64,000 nt of DNA from Rapidithrix thailandica (GCF_039710355.1 NZ_JBDKWZ010000017.1:62001-126000), one strand, 5' to 3'; counted from the first letter of the stretch, positions 35,070 to 45,182 are shown. Made by a program: numbers and translations. The notes: generated from the letters alone by a model not told the origin.

Positions 35070-35849
35070 TTAAGAGGTAGGTGTTGGAGATTCTTTCTGC
35101 TCTTTTGACGTATATAAAACCACTGTTTCACAAATCTTATCGTGAGTCGTTTGGTGATTTCTGTCCCAAAAGACTTGAAAAAAACCGATCAGAAATAAAG
35201 ATGCGGAAGCCGTATATCCGGAGACTCTTTCAAAACTCATCCATAAAGACATCTTTTTACCATCGAGTCTTGTCACTCTGATTTTCATAAAACGCTTTCC
35301 GGGAGTTTGTCCGTTCCATTTCCAAGTGAATAGGGCGAAATAGAACAGTCCCCCGACAAACCCTGCAAAAATTTTCACTTCTGACATCACACCTACAAAA
35401 GGCTGCATGAGCAAATTGGCTTCGGATATTTTGTTGTATTCAATCAGGGAAGAAGGAAAAATAAGACCTGCCACAAAGCCAAGAGCCACAACAATAGAAA
35501 CCACATAGATAAAAATGATGAAAAAGCGGATGTACACACTCAGGTAATTTGTAAACCCTTTGCGTACGCGTTCTTCCACATCCAGTTTATCCAGTTCATA
35601 ATCCAGTTTCGACAGGGATTCATTCAATAAGGAACGGCTTTGGGATAAAACTCTTTTGGTCTTCCCCTTGACAAATACCAATACCGTGAATAGCAGAACC
35701 GCAACCGATAGGTATTTTACACCCAATATAATCAGGGCCCAGTCAATGGCATAGGCCACTAGCCTATTGGAGAAACTGGCTAAATGCCTTTTCTGAATAT
35801 TCTCATCAATTTTATGAGCAACAAATTGTTTGGGCTTTGTATTTAGCAT
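35070..35849 (-). CDS. RDD-family membrane protein
   Basis: The 259-residue protein matches the RDD domain: SFSNRLVAYAIDWALIILGV near the N-terminus and WNGQTPGKRFMKIRVTRLDG in the second half, with several hydrophobic segments. A long charged and coiled insert (about 75-115) separates the first pair of helices, unlike compact RDD proteins. I chose the ATG at 35847-35849; longer starts at 35894 (ATG) and 35915 (TTG) are possible but add only a hydrophobic stretch. RDD proteins have unclear, perhaps transport-related, roles. It is monocistronic. Confidence 0.75.
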   Translation of the reverse strand: MLNTKPKQFVAHKIDENIQKRHLASFSNRLVAYAIDWALIILGVKYLSVAVLLFTVLVFVKGKTKRVLSQSRSLLNESLSKLDYELDKLDVEERVRKGFTNYLSVYIRFFIIFIYVVSIVVALGFVAGLIFPSSLIEYNKISEANLLMQPFVGVMSEVKIFAGFVGGLFYFALFTWKWNGQTPGKRFMKIRVTRLDGKKMSLWMSFERVSGYTASASLFLIGFFQVFWDRNHQTTHDKICETVVLYTSKEQKESPTPTS

Positions 35850-35978
35850 ATTTATAAAGAAACTTAAGATAATAGGAAGAGGTAAAGTAAGCATGATAAA
35901 CACCCTGTACCTCAAGGGTATCTTCCCGGATAAGCACCTTTAATTTGCAAAATAGCAAAATTATAATGTAAAATAATA

Positions 35979-36008
35979 GCAAACCGGCAGATCTCTCTGC
36001 CGGTTTGC
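35979..36008 (-). terminator. Intrinsic terminator after the gliding-motility C-terminal protein
   Basis: GCAAACCGGCAGA (35979-35991) pairs perfectly with TCTGCCGGTTTGC (35996-36008) around TCTC, 27 bases past the stop of the T9SS protein on the minus strand, followed by an AT-rich run. Confidence 0.8.
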
Positions 36009-36034
36009 CTGAAATAACGGAAGCGGTAAAAAGG

Positions 36035-38827
36035 CTAATTTTGATTGTTGCCGGGGATCACACTTACCCAACCCTTCAGGTTGACTTCTTCCTCCTTCTC
36101 AAACAAGCGCCTGAAGAACACCTTAGCATGATAATAATAAATTCCGGAAGGTACCATTTTGCCATTTTTATCCCTGCCGTCCCATAAGATATTAATATCC
36201 TGATCCGTAGAATACATTTCTTCTCCCCAACGGTTATATACTGTAAATTCTACCTTGCGTACAAAGCGGGGGCAACGGAAAGGAATAAACAGGTCGTTTA
36301 CTCCATCACCATTGGGTGTAAAAACATTGGGCAGTTCATAATAGGGGCAGTTATCATTACATTCGATATTGGAAAAAACACTCTCATTGCCCCGTTCATC
36401 CAAAGCCGTTACGGCATAACATCCGGCCAAGGAGCTTAAATTTTCATGAAGGAAAAAGGTATCCGGTACGCTGATCAGAAATTCCAATTGGGTGCTGTCA
36501 CTTCTGGGCGAATAATAGATATTATACATTTCAATGTCCTGGTCGCATTCGGGCGACCTGTCGTTGGTCCATTTCAAGCGGTTGGTATATAAAGTGTCCG
36601 TACATAAAGAGGAAGGATCGGCTTGTGCGATAAAAGACGCACAGTCTAAGGTATCTAATGTGAGGAAAGGCGGACAAGGCGGGATGGTATCCAATAGTTC
36701 GTCACAAATTACTTGGGAATAATTTTCCAGCGGTTCAAAAATTTCCGGATTTTCATAGGTGCCGATCGTTAAAACACGGTAACAATATTCTTCATTTTCG
36801 ACCATCGGTTCACCGGCTGCGCTCCCGTCATCGGTATACATAAATCCGTTTTGTACCACATCCACACTATCCAAAAATACCATGTTGCCCGGATCACTCG
36901 TCCGTTTTTCCCGGAAAATCGCATGCTTTCGGAATGCACTGGATTGGTTGTTCCAAGGCACATCTGCTTCCCAACGCAGCGTAATCGATGAAACGGAGGC
37001 TTCCGTTTCCAATCGTACCGAGGAAGCCGAAGCCGAAGTATCCACTACACTGCCATCAGAGAAGAGTATCACACGGTAGTTGTAGACTAACTCTTCGGTA
37101 TTGAGTCCGGTATCATTGTAAATCGTATCGTTTTCACCAAACAGGCCGCCTATGGGGGTTAAGCCTGCGTCTCCATCGAATCCTTCCGCCCGGATTAAGC
37201 GGTAGGTGTAGGGTCCGGGAAACAGGTCCGTATCCAGGTCAATGGCTTTGGTCCAGTTTACCAAAATTTCCCCATTACTGATATCCGTTTCTTCCACACT
37301 TACTTTCGTGATATACGGAGCACTGGAAGGGATAAAAGCGCAAACCTCCATGGAGGCAAAGCTTTCTCCACCCTTAGGGCCCGGAAAAACGGCAAAGATA
37401 CGGTAACAATAAGTTCTCCCTTTTTCCAAATTACTATCCACAAATTGGGTTTCTCCTATATCTACTTCACCTACTTTTTCATAGCCTGTGTAGGGGGGGA
37501 GTCCGGTTTCACAAGGACCCGGGTCAAATTCAAATGAACCGGTGCGTCTCCAAATAGTCATTTTGGAGGCATTGGAACATTGGTAGTTTTCCCAAGTAAG
37601 GCTGATGGAGGCATTGGCTTCATCCGGGTCGGCAATTAAGGTATCCGGGGGCGGGCCGAGGACAAAGATGCGCCAGGTTTGCAAATCCGCCAGTCTGCCT
37701 GGAAGGTCCAAGGCTTTAAAAGTAGCCTGGTAGGGTTCTTCTCGTACATCGTTACAGGTGGTTTCCCACCGGAAAAGCCCCATTTCAAGGCCATTGGGTG
37801 GTTGTAAGCCAAAGGTATCAAAGGTAGCACTGATCGAGGGTGGGGAGAGGTCAAAGATTCCCCCCGGTTGCGTATCCCCGTTATTATTAGGATCGTTGGC
37901 GGCCGTGAGGATAATACGATCCAGATCAGGGTCCCTTCCAATGATGGTATCCGTCAGAATCTCCCCGGCAATAATACAAGTATCCATGGGGACAATGACT
38001 TCCGGCCGGTTGTTTTCACAATCTTCCACAATGATTTGCATATCCCTGTTTACGCTTCCTATCAGAATGCCATTTCGCCACTCATCCACAAAAAAGGCCA
38101 CATTGTATTCTCCGGGTACCCCAGGCGAATTCCAAACCAAGTCTCCGTTGACCGGGTCAATAGAAAAGAGCGGAGGTGTACTCCCATCTTCTTGTTCTGA
38201 ACTCCAATTGGGGTTGTTGGGAAAAGTATAACTCTGCACATCTTGTCCTGCACCTTGTTTGCTAACGGTAATTCTGTAAGAAAGGCTGTCCCCTTCCGCA
38301 TCAAAAGCCCCGGGGTTGTGAATAAAACGCTGCCCTACACATGCTTTGTCAACGGGGGGAATGAGCAGTATCGGAGAAGTATTATTTCCCAAAGCGGGAG
38401 AAATGACAAACCGGGATTCTATATAAAAGGGGGTGTCTCCGGAGGCAAACATATTGTTGATACCATTGTTCCGGTTGCGCTCAAAGTAACTGACCGAATA
38501 AGTACCTGCCGATGGAAAGCAAAAAACGGTGTCATAGCGAAGCACTTCTGTAGTACCATTGTTAATTAGCCCTAAAGAAGTGGGAGGAACCTGGAATATG
38601 TCCAGTGGCGTAGAGGTACCTACGGTTCTGAAGATAAATTCACCCGGAGCGGCAGGCACCCCTTCTGTATCCCGGTAAAGCATCACCGTAAAATGATAAC
38701 ATAGATTGCTTTCACCTTCAATGCGTCTAGCGGTTAAGTCTCCTGCTCGGATATGGGTTGCATAAAGGGATGGGACAGTACCAAGAAGACTTAACAGGAT
38801 GAGTATAGCCAGTCTTAACTGATTCAT
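36035..38827 (-). CDS. Large T9SS-exported surface protein with gliding-motility C-terminal domain
   Basis: The 930-residue protein has a signal peptide (MNQLRLAILILLSLLGTVPS) and then THIRAGDLTARRI, the typical first motif of such proteins. Several fibronectin III- or Ig-like domains follow (e.g. ASISLTWENYQCSNASKMTI, NGEILVNWTKAIDLDTD). The last ~90 residues are the CHU_C or gliding-motility C-terminal domain: NVFTPNGDGVNDLFIPF, VYNRWGEEMYST, WDGRDKNGKMVPSGIYYYHA. This domain is a type B signal for the type IX secretion system, so the protein is sent to the cell surface. It may serve in adhesion or in shell structure; no catalytic domain was recognised. A terminator follows. Confidence 0.9.
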   Translation of the reverse strand: MNQLRLAILILLSLLGTVPSLYATHIRAGDLTARRIEGESNLCYHFTVMLYRDTEGVPAAPGEFIFRTVGTSTPLDIFQVPPTSLGLINNGTTEVLRYDTVFCFPSAGTYSVSYFERNRNNGINNMFASGDTPFYIESRFVISPALGNNTSPILLIPPVDKACVGQRFIHNPGAFDAEGDSLSYRITVSKQGAGQDVQSYTFPNNPNWSSEQEDGSTPPLFSIDPVNGDLVWNSPGVPGEYNVAFFVDEWRNGILIGSVNRDMQIIVEDCENNRPEVIVPMDTCIIAGEILTDTIIGRDPDLDRIILTAANDPNNNGDTQPGGIFDLSPPSISATFDTFGLQPPNGLEMGLFRWETTCNDVREEPYQATFKALDLPGRLADLQTWRIFVLGPPPDTLIADPDEANASISLTWENYQCSNASKMTIWRRTGSFEFDPGPCETGLPPYTGYEKVGEVDIGETQFVDSNLEKGRTYCYRIFAVFPGPKGGESFASMEVCAFIPSSAPYITKVSVEETDISNGEILVNWTKAIDLDTDLFPGPYTYRLIRAEGFDGDAGLTPIGGLFGENDTIYNDTGLNTEELVYNYRVILFSDGSVVDTSASASSVRLETEASVSSITLRWEADVPWNNQSSAFRKHAIFREKRTSDPGNMVFLDSVDVVQNGFMYTDDGSAAGEPMVENEEYCYRVLTIGTYENPEIFEPLENYSQVICDELLDTIPPCPPFLTLDTLDCASFIAQADPSSLCTDTLYTNRLKWTNDRSPECDQDIEMYNIYYSPRSDSTQLEFLISVPDTFFLHENLSSLAGCYAVTALDERGNESVFSNIECNDNCPYYELPNVFTPNGDGVNDLFIPFRCPRFVRKVEFTVYNRWGEEMYSTDQDINILWDGRDKNGKMVPSGIYYYHAKVFFRRLFEKEEEVNLKGWVSVIPGNNQN

Positions 38828-39405
38828 CGGTTCTGGGTTGAGTTGGACGGAAATAAAAATTATTCTATAGTGCCGGACAGCTTTGGGCCGGGTGTAGAAA
38901 GTGTTTGGAAAAATGTATTTTCTTAGGATCTATCTTTGTTGAAATAAATTAATGGATTTTTATTTCTAATGCAATAAAAACCCCTTTCTTCTTGTGACGG
39001 AAGATGCAAGATGCGGCTCAAATTATCACTTGTTAACCAAAATGTACGGAAAACAATCCTCCCCTCTTTCTGTAGTGTACAAGTTATTATGGTTGGATTT
39101 TACAAAGGTGGCAGGTAGAAAATACCTTAGGATTGTCGAGTGGAAATCCCCTGTTTTTAATTCAAATTGCAAAGGCTTGCTCCAACCATTGGGTGGATGC
39201 GTGAGTGAAAAGAAAGTTGTAGGAGTACATAAATATAATGCTCTCCGAACTAATAGAAAGCTTTGCATTTTATTAATACATACACATATTCCTTATTAAG
39301 GGCTCGGTTTTGGTTCTTCAAAGGGCAGAGTCTTTTGGGGAAAGCCATGAGAGGCTGATGGAGAAAACCGGAGTGGTCAAGCGCCTGTCAATTTGTTTTC
39401 CGGGA
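38828..39405. other. Intergenic region with an unassigned promoter-like site
   Basis: TTTG at 38904-38907 and TATCTTTG at 38931-38938 (23 bases between) resemble a Bacteroidota promoter on the plus strand, but no convincing plus-strand gene follows. An open frame at 38994-39299 lacks an ATG near its start and has no recognisable motif. The rest holds the leader of the minus-strand T9SS gene. Confidence 0.35.
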
Positions 39406-39891
39406 TTAAAAATGAAAGGTCTCCTTGGCTTGGTCTTGGGATAACAGACCGCTTTTATGATTTTCCAGGTATTTGAAATGGATGATATTTTTCTGATCAT
39501 CAAAAATATTGAGCAATACCGAATTGCCGACTTCTACCTTTTTAAGCTTTTTGACATTGGGTACTTCTTGATAAATCCAGATGGCTTCAAAATCAGTTTC
39601 ATTACCAATATAAGTGGGGCTTTTGGTTTTGTTATTGACTTTAATCCAAAAATGCTTTTCTATAAACTGTTGAATGTAGGCCTCCTTGTCCGGGTGAACA
39701 TTTTCCGAGCCCAATTTGAGTTCTACACCCATTTCTGTTTTCACTGCGTTTTCAAAATCATCCAAAAAGATCTTATGTGTAATTTCCAAAGACTTATGGT
39801 TGGCATTGTATTCAATGTTGCTGATCCCGATATGAATAGGGTGGAAACTTGCCAACAAATATGCGATATAGAGAATGGTGGATACGGGCAT
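39406..39891 (-). CDS. DUF6702 family protein
   Basis: The 161-residue protein has a short hydrophobic N-terminus (MPVSTILYIAYLLASFHPIH) and a soluble mature part that matches DUF6702, a Bacteroidota family: HIGISNIEYNANHKSLEITH, KIFLDDFENAV, and a later stretch reading VGNSVLLNIFDDQKNIIHFK. Members are exported and often lie beside an M1 aminopeptidase, absent here. Function is unknown. A TACCTTTG element about 65 bases upstream fits its promoter. Confidence 0.72.
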   Translation of the reverse strand: MPVSTILYIAYLLASFHPIHIGISNIEYNANHKSLEITHKIFLDDFENAVKTEMGVELKLGSENVHPDKEAYIQQFIEKHFWIKVNNKTKSPTYIGNETDFEAIWIYQEVPNVKKLKKVEVGNSVLLNIFDDQKNIIHFKYLENHKSGLLSQDQAKETFHF

Positions 39892-40513
39892 TTATAAAAC
39901 AATGTTTAGTTGAGAACCGGTTGAATTTTATAAATCAGATGAGTAATCAATCATTGGCAAAGGTACAAGAAGTACCAAGGGAATTATCACTCTCCTGGGT
40001 ATTTTTTGTATTCATCCATCAACTGGCATGTTGCTATGAACCATAGCAGCCGGACACATACGCATAAGTTTTTTATCGAGGTATCCCTTGCCATTGAGTC
40101 TTCATTTGAGAGGCGGGTTAAAAAAAATATAAGAAAAATCCATTGTATTTGACAGACCAAAAGAAGATTGCTATATTCAACAAGCAAATTTTGACAATGA
40201 GACCGCACCAAGTTGAAACCGGTCATCGTTGGCCGTGGATTAATAACCTATAACTTACTACTTTCATAATTACCATACTGTTCGTCCGGCTACACTAGGT
40301 AGGCAATGTGGCTGTTTGCATTTCCATGCATTGAAAAATACAGCAAGGAAGGCATTGGTATTGCTCCTGTTATTTCTACACTTTGTACATTTACAAGTCA
40401 AGTGATAAATGAGAGAGCCTTTGCAAAGTACTTATCAAGTTGATGTATCTTATCTTGCACTAACAATCATTCTATCCTTTGAAAAGACATGTACCATACA
40501 AATCCTTAACCGA
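39892..40513. other. Divergent region between the DUF6702 gene and the penicillin acylase gene
   Basis: The minus-strand TACCTTTG element for the DUF6702 gene lies at 39958-39965. Small hairpins occur at 39963-39977 (GGTAC/GTACC) and near 40031-40045 (GCTATG/CATAGC). On the plus strand TACACTTTG near 40377 is one base longer than the -7 consensus and may serve the acylase. No gene was seen. Confidence 0.4.
39958..39965 (-). promoter_or_regulatory. Bacteroidota -7 promoter element before the DUF6702 gene
   Basis: The minus strand reads TACCTTTG, an exact match to TAnnTTTG, giving a leader of about 60 bases before the ATG at 39891. No TTTG -33 element was found. Confidence 0.4.
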
Positions 40514-42943
40514 ATGAAAGTGTTAAAACTGATCGTTTCGGCCGCAATAAGCGTAGCATTGATTGCGGTGTTGAATATGAAAATGGGAATGGCCCCTCCC
40601 TTGGGGAAATTTTTAGATCCGTTTCACGGGTTCTGGCAAAACTCGGAAACCATGGATATCCGCTGGAAACAGCAACTGACTGCCGATGGTTTACAAGCCC
40701 CGGTCAAAGTAGTGTACGATGACGTGATGGTGCCGCATATTTTTGCCGAAAATGACGATGACCTCTATTTTGCACAAGGGTATGTTACCGCTCAACACCG
40801 CTTATGGCAAATGGAATTTCAAACCCATGCCGCTTCCGGACGACTTTCGGAGTTGGTAGGTGATAAAGCCCTGGAATTTGACCGCAGACAAAGAAGACGA
40901 GGGATGGTGTTTGCCGCTGAAAACTTTATTCAACAATTAGAAAAATCTCCTCAACTGAAAAAAGTAGCGGAAGCATATACGCGAGGAGTGAATGCGTATA
41001 TTCAGGGCTTGTCGTATGAAGATCTTCCTTTGGAATACAAACTGTTGAACTATCAACCCGAAGAATGGACTTTGCTGAAATGTGCCTTATTCCTTAAGTA
41101 CATGGCGAGTGACTTGACCTTGTTTGAGTTGGACCTGGAGTATACCAATGCCATGAAGCTATTTGGTAGAAAGTATTTTGATATGCTTTATCCCGATACT
41201 GTGCCCGGTCAAGATCCTATTGTGAATGGCATGGCCCAATGGAATTTCGAACCTACTAAGGTGGATACGGTGAAGGGTGCATTTGCCATAGATCAATTTG
41301 TGGCCACAGAAAAAAATGCCAAACCCCATCCGGATAATGGGAGTAATAACTGGGCTGTGGGAGGAAGTAAGACGCGATCCGGAAATCCCATATTGTGCAA
41401 TGATCCTCATTTAGGCTTGAACTTGCCTTCCATCTGGTATCAGATCCAATTGCACTCCCCGGAAGGAAACGTCTATGGTGCTTCCTTGCCCGGGGTACCT
41501 ACGGTGATCATCGGTTTCAATGAGCAGGTAGCCTGGGGCGTTACCAATGCCAAACGCGATGTGGTGGACTGGTATAAGGTGGAGTTTAAGGATGATTCCA
41601 GGGAGGAGTATAAATTGGATGGCGAATGGGTGAAAACCCGAAAGAGGGTCGAGGAAATTAAGTTACGGGGCAGTGAGTCTTATTACGATACCGTTTGCTA
41701 TACAATCTGGGGGCCTGTATTGTATGACGAAACCTTTGAACCTGCCAATGGTAAAAATGGCTATGCATTCCGCTGGATCGCTCATGACCCTTCCGAAGAG
41801 ATGCATACGTTTTATAAGTTAAACAAAGCCCGAAACTATCAGGATTATTTGGATGCCTTGGACCATTATACCTGTCCTGCACAAAACTTTGTGTTTGCGG
41901 CAACCAATGGGGACATTGCAATGAAAATCCAGGGGAAATTTCCTGTAAAGTGGCCCGAACAAGGGAAATTCTTAATGGACGGAACCCATTCGGTCAACGC
42001 TTGGCAAGCCTACATTCCCTCAACGCAAAATGTGCATCACTACAATCCGGCAAGGGGCTTTGTGAGTTCTGCTAACCAGTACCCCGTAGATACCGGATAT
42101 CCGTACTATGTGTACGATGCCCGGTATGAACAGTACCGCAACCGCCGGATCAATCAGGTATTGGACTCTTTACAACAGATCACAGCGGAAGATATGATGA
42201 ACCTGCAAAACGATAACTATAACCTGATTGCTGCCGAAAATTTACCCTTTTTGCTCCGGCAAGTGGAAAGCTTGGAAATGAATGAAGAGGAAAGAAAAAT
42301 CTATGAGGCGCTGCAACAATGGGATTTCTTTAACGAAGTGGATGTTGCCGGGGCTGCTTATTTTGAAGCTTGGTTTGATGAATTGAAAACTCTGGTATGG
42401 GACGAAATGCAAGGAAAATCGATAGCCTTGGTATCTCCTTCTCATTATACTACCTTTCAATTGCTGAAAGAAAATGCTGACTTTGAGTTTTTTGATGTGT
42501 TGAGTACTCCCGAAAAAGAAAATGCCTGTAAGGTGATTCAAATGGCTTTTCAAAAAGGGGTAAAGCGTATTCTCTCATGGAAAAAAGAACAGGGAAAAGA
42601 GATGGTGAAATGGGGGGATTATAAAGGAACTTATTTGCAGCACTTGGCCCGTTTAGAACCTTTTAATATCAGAAATGTACAAAACGGAGGTAATCACAAT
42701 ATTGTCAATGCGACCAGTGAGCGGCACGGTCCTTCTTGGAGAATGGTGGTCGAATTAGATCCGAAAGGTGTGAAAGCTTGGGGAGTATATCCGGGGGGAC
42801 AATCCGGTAATGTGGGCAGTCCGTATTATAACAACCTGTTGCCTTACTGGGAACAAGGCAAATACTATCCCTTGCTATTTATGCAATCTGTTGAAGAAAA
42901 AAGCGAGCGTATTATTTTTGACCAAACCTTACAAGCAAAATGA
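40514..42943 (+). CDS. Penicillin acylase-family N-terminal nucleophile hydrolase
   Basis: The 809-residue precursor has an N-terminal membrane or signal helix (MKVLKLIVSAAISVALIAVL) and the penicillin G/acylhomoserine lactone acylase fold. The autoprocessing site is Gly276-Ser277 (DNGSNNWAVGGSKTRSGNP); Ser277 becomes the nucleophile of the beta chain. Other motifs are LCNDPHLGLNLPSIWYQIQL, FNEQVAWGVTN and the final GGQSGNVGSPYYNN. Possible substrates are N-acyl amino acids, peptides or quorum-sensing acyl-homoserine lactones. I used the ATG at 40514 because the earlier ATG at 40409 adds no useful signal. The next gene overlaps its stop by four bases (ATGA). Confidence 0.92.
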   Translation: MKVLKLIVSAAISVALIAVLNMKMGMAPPLGKFLDPFHGFWQNSETMDIRWKQQLTADGLQAPVKVVYDDVMVPHIFAENDDDLYFAQGYVTAQHRLWQMEFQTHAASGRLSELVGDKALEFDRRQRRRGMVFAAENFIQQLEKSPQLKKVAEAYTRGVNAYIQGLSYEDLPLEYKLLNYQPEEWTLLKCALFLKYMASDLTLFELDLEYTNAMKLFGRKYFDMLYPDTVPGQDPIVNGMAQWNFEPTKVDTVKGAFAIDQFVATEKNAKPHPDNGSNNWAVGGSKTRSGNPILCNDPHLGLNLPSIWYQIQLHSPEGNVYGASLPGVPTVIIGFNEQVAWGVTNAKRDVVDWYKVEFKDDSREEYKLDGEWVKTRKRVEEIKLRGSESYYDTVCYTIWGPVLYDETFEPANGKNGYAFRWIAHDPSEEMHTFYKLNKARNYQDYLDALDHYTCPAQNFVFAATNGDIAMKIQGKFPVKWPEQGKFLMDGTHSVNAWQAYIPSTQNVHHYNPARGFVSSANQYPVDTGYPYYVYDARYEQYRNRRINQVLDSLQQITAEDMMNLQNDNYNLIAAENLPFLLRQVESLEMNEEERKIYEALQQWDFFNEVDVAGAAYFEAWFDELKTLVWDEMQGKSIALVSPSHYTTFQLLKENADFEFFDVLSTPEKENACKVIQMAFQKGVKRILSWKKEQGKEMVKWGDYKGTYLQHLARLEPFNIRNVQNGGNHNIVNATSERHGPSWRMVVELDPKGVKAWGVYPGGQSGNVGSPYYNNLLPYWEQGKYYPLLFMQSVEEKSERIIFDQTLQAK

Positions 42944-43287
42944 AATTCTGGACTTCTATTCTATCAATCATCATTTTAGTAGTGGCATTAGAGTTAGTAC
43001 TTCCTTGGTGGAGTATTGGCATTGCAGCTTGTATTGGTGGTTTGCTCAATGCAGAAACCCCGGCCAAAAACTTCCTGATCGGTTTTACCGGGGTCTTTTT
43101 GGTGTGGACGGCTTATGCCTTGTTTATTGACTTCAACACTTCTTCAATCTTGTCCGGTAAGGTTGGCGAGCTATTGTTTTTGCCCTCTCCCATACTCCTG
43201 GCTCTGGTGACGGGCTTGTTAGGGGGTATAGTGGGAGGGTTTAGTTGTTTGACCGGAAGGCTTTTGAAAGCGGTGGTTAAAAATTAA
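42940..43287 (+). CDS. Small membrane protein coupled to the penicillin acylase gene
   Basis: The 115-residue protein is mostly hydrophobic with three or four helices: about 5-35 (LSIIILVVALELVLPWWSIG), 44-65 and 78-105 with Gly-rich GLLGGIVGGFSCLTG. Its ATG overlaps the stop codon of the acylase gene, so the two are translationally coupled. No named family was recognised. It may help place or protect the enzyme at the membrane. A terminator follows. Confidence 0.75.
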   Translation: MKFWTSILSIIILVVALELVLPWWSIGIAACIGGLLNAETPAKNFLIGFTGVFLVWTAYALFIDFNTSSILSGKVGELLFLPSPILLALVTGLLGGIVGGFSCLTGRLLKAVVKN

Positions 43288-43300
43288 TTTATAAATAGGT

Positions 43301-43337
43301 CAAACCCCGGAAGTCATTTTGTGGCTTCCGGGGTTTG
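43301..43337. terminator. Bidirectional intrinsic terminator
   Basis: CAAACCCCGGAAG (43301-43313) pairs with CTTCCGGGGTTTG (43325-43337), between the acylase operon and the convergent spermidine-synthase-like gene. Confidence 0.88.
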
Positions 43338-43476
43338 ACTGAATGTACGGCAAAATAAATCTTTTTTAATTCGCCATTTCCTTTTCTATTACAACTTGCA
43401 GAGTATTGGTAACCAACTATTTGCTATTTTGTCCTTTCACTCATTCATCAAGTAAGAACCAAAAATGCAAGAGGGT

Positions 43477-45018
43477 CTAATACAGGTCCCAATTACCGGT
43501 TCGATAATACCCCGGCAATACCGGATTGTGTATGGTATTGACCTGTACGGCACTGGAATCCATAGGAATCACACTTTTTCCAAAAGACGAAATTTGATGC
43601 ATGGCATCATTATTCAACCAACGAGTGGGAATCGAGTCAAACGTCATAGATTGTAAAACCGGCTTTAACTTTTCCTGTGGGACGGATTTACTTCCGATTA
43701 CCCAGCCCCATTCTCCCAGGGTAAGTACTTGGTTGTGCAAAGGCAGTGCATTGAATCCCGCTTTTCGAATCGTTTTTTCCACACAATAAAAAGCCCGGGT
43801 CGCATAATAAGGACTACCGGCTTGCACCACGATGCTTCCATGAGGCCTTAATTGCTTGTAGCACATTTTGTAAAATTCAAAGGAAAACAAGCGTCCAAGC
43901 TCAATGGATTTGGGATCGGGAAAATCGACAATGATTACATCGTAAAAGTTTTGGCTATTGGCCAGGTACGTATACGCATCCGTGTTCAACACTTTTACCT
44001 TAGGATGATTTAAGGCATTTTCATTGAGTTCGGTAAAAATGGGGTGGTTTTTTCCCAGATCTGTTACCTTTTTATCCAAATCTACCAAGGTGATGGATTC
44101 TACTTGTGGGTATTTTAACACTTCACGGGCGGCACAGCCATCTCCACCACCCAGGATAAGGATATTGACCGGATGGGAGGCTAACTTCATCACCGGGTGC
44201 ACCAAAGGCTCATGGTAAAGCCACTCATCCAAGGTGCTGAGTTGTTGGTTGCCATTCAGGTAAAGCCAATAATTATCTTTCCACTGAGTGACAATGATTT
44301 TTTGGTATTGAGATTGATCGGAATAAATGATTTTGTCTTTATAGCGTTTTTGCTCACCAAAGAGAATGATGGGTTTCGAAAAGCCGAGTCCGGCCAGTAA
44401 AATCAGTACAACACTTGCTGCCGAAAACAGGATTTTCCTTTTTTCCTCCTCTTGAATCAGGTATTTCAGCTTAAAATACAGGAAAATGGCCACCAAAAAA
44501 TTAATTCCTCCCAAGATAAAAGGCGTGTAGGTAAGCCCCAGATAGGGCAAACCGATAAAAGCGAAAAAGACCCCTCCGATCAGGCTACCGTAATAATCGT
44601 TTTCCAAGGCCCCGGAAATATTGACTTTCAAGGATTCGAATTGATTGTTGATCCGGATAACCAAAGGAATTTCCATCCCGATTAAAAAACCGATGGCAAT
44701 ACTCATGGAATAAATCAAGATCCCATTATAGGTGGCATAAGCCGCTACGGTGTAGGAAATCAAAGCACTAAAAGAAACCAACAGGGTCAGAATAAATTCG
44801 ATCAGAATAAATTTCCCTAATAAATTGTTGTTGAGAAATTTACTCAGGCGGCTTCCTAAGCCCATGGCAAATAACATGATCGAGAGGATCATTGTCCACT
44901 GAAAAGTGGAATTGCCCAAAAAATACGTGGCCAGGGTGGAAAGAATATACTCCGCAACAATTCCGGACAAACCCGTAGCAAATAAGGCTACTTTGAGAAT
45001 ATTGGCTTTTTTTAACAT
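43477..45018 (-). CDS. Membrane-fused spermidine synthase-like aminopropyltransferase
   Basis: The 513-residue protein has about seven transmembrane helices in its first ~220 residues (LFATGLSGIVAEYILSTLAT, then MILSIMLFAMGLGSRLSKF) and a C-terminal Rossmann domain of the SpeE type. The nucleotide motif LILGGGDGCAAREVLKYP is near 290-308, followed by TLVDLDKKVTDLG and the conserved acidic VIIVDFPDPKS. It should move an aminopropyl group from decarboxylated S-adenosylmethionine, but no speD is seen nearby and the real acceptor is unknown. I use the ATG at 45018: a longer frame to 45351 would run through the next gene. It lies just downstream of the three Ser/Arg-tail lipoprotein genes on the same strand. 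Confidence 0.85.
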   Translation of the reverse strand: MLKKANILKVALFATGLSGIVAEYILSTLATYFLGNSTFQWTMILSIMLFAMGLGSRLSKFLNNNLLGKFILIEFILTLLVSFSALISYTVAAYATYNGILIYSMSIAIGFLIGMEIPLVIRINNQFESLKVNISGALENDYYGSLIGGVFFAFIGLPYLGLTYTPFILGGINFLVAIFLYFKLKYLIQEEEKRKILFSAASVVLILLAGLGFSKPIILFGEQKRYKDKIIYSDQSQYQKIIVTQWKDNYWLYLNGNQQLSTLDEWLYHEPLVHPVMKLASHPVNILILGGGDGCAAREVLKYPQVESITLVDLDKKVTDLGKNHPIFTELNENALNHPKVKVLNTDAYTYLANSQNFYDVIIVDFPDPKSIELGRLFSFEFYKMCYKQLRPHGSIVVQAGSPYYATRAFYCVEKTIRKAGFNALPLHNQVLTLGEWGWVIGSKSVPQEKLKPVLQSMTFDSIPTRWLNNDAMHQISSFGKSVIPMDSSAVQVNTIHNPVLPGYYRTGNWDLY

Positions 45019-45149
45019 AGGGTAACGGTGAATGGTTTTTTTGACCTGATCAATCGTATGCTCAGGTATTGTACATACTACTAGAGAACTTCTTTGTAAG
45101 ACGTTTGATTTACGATGTATCTTGCAACCGAAAGTTCTCTGCACTACAT

Positions 45150-45182
45150 AAAAAACCCGAAGAACCGGTAAGCTCTTCGGAT
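45150..45182 (-). terminator. Intrinsic terminator after SR-tail lipoprotein copy A
   Basis: CCGAAGA (45157-45163) pairs with TCTTCGG (45174-45180); on the minus strand a T-run follows. The same stem sequence recurs after copies B and C. Confidence 0.7.

Noticed and set aside
38994..39299. 101-codon plus-strand frame
   Set aside because: It begins with GTG, lacks a motif and has an unusual composition (Cys, Asn, His) for a small exported protein; probably chance.
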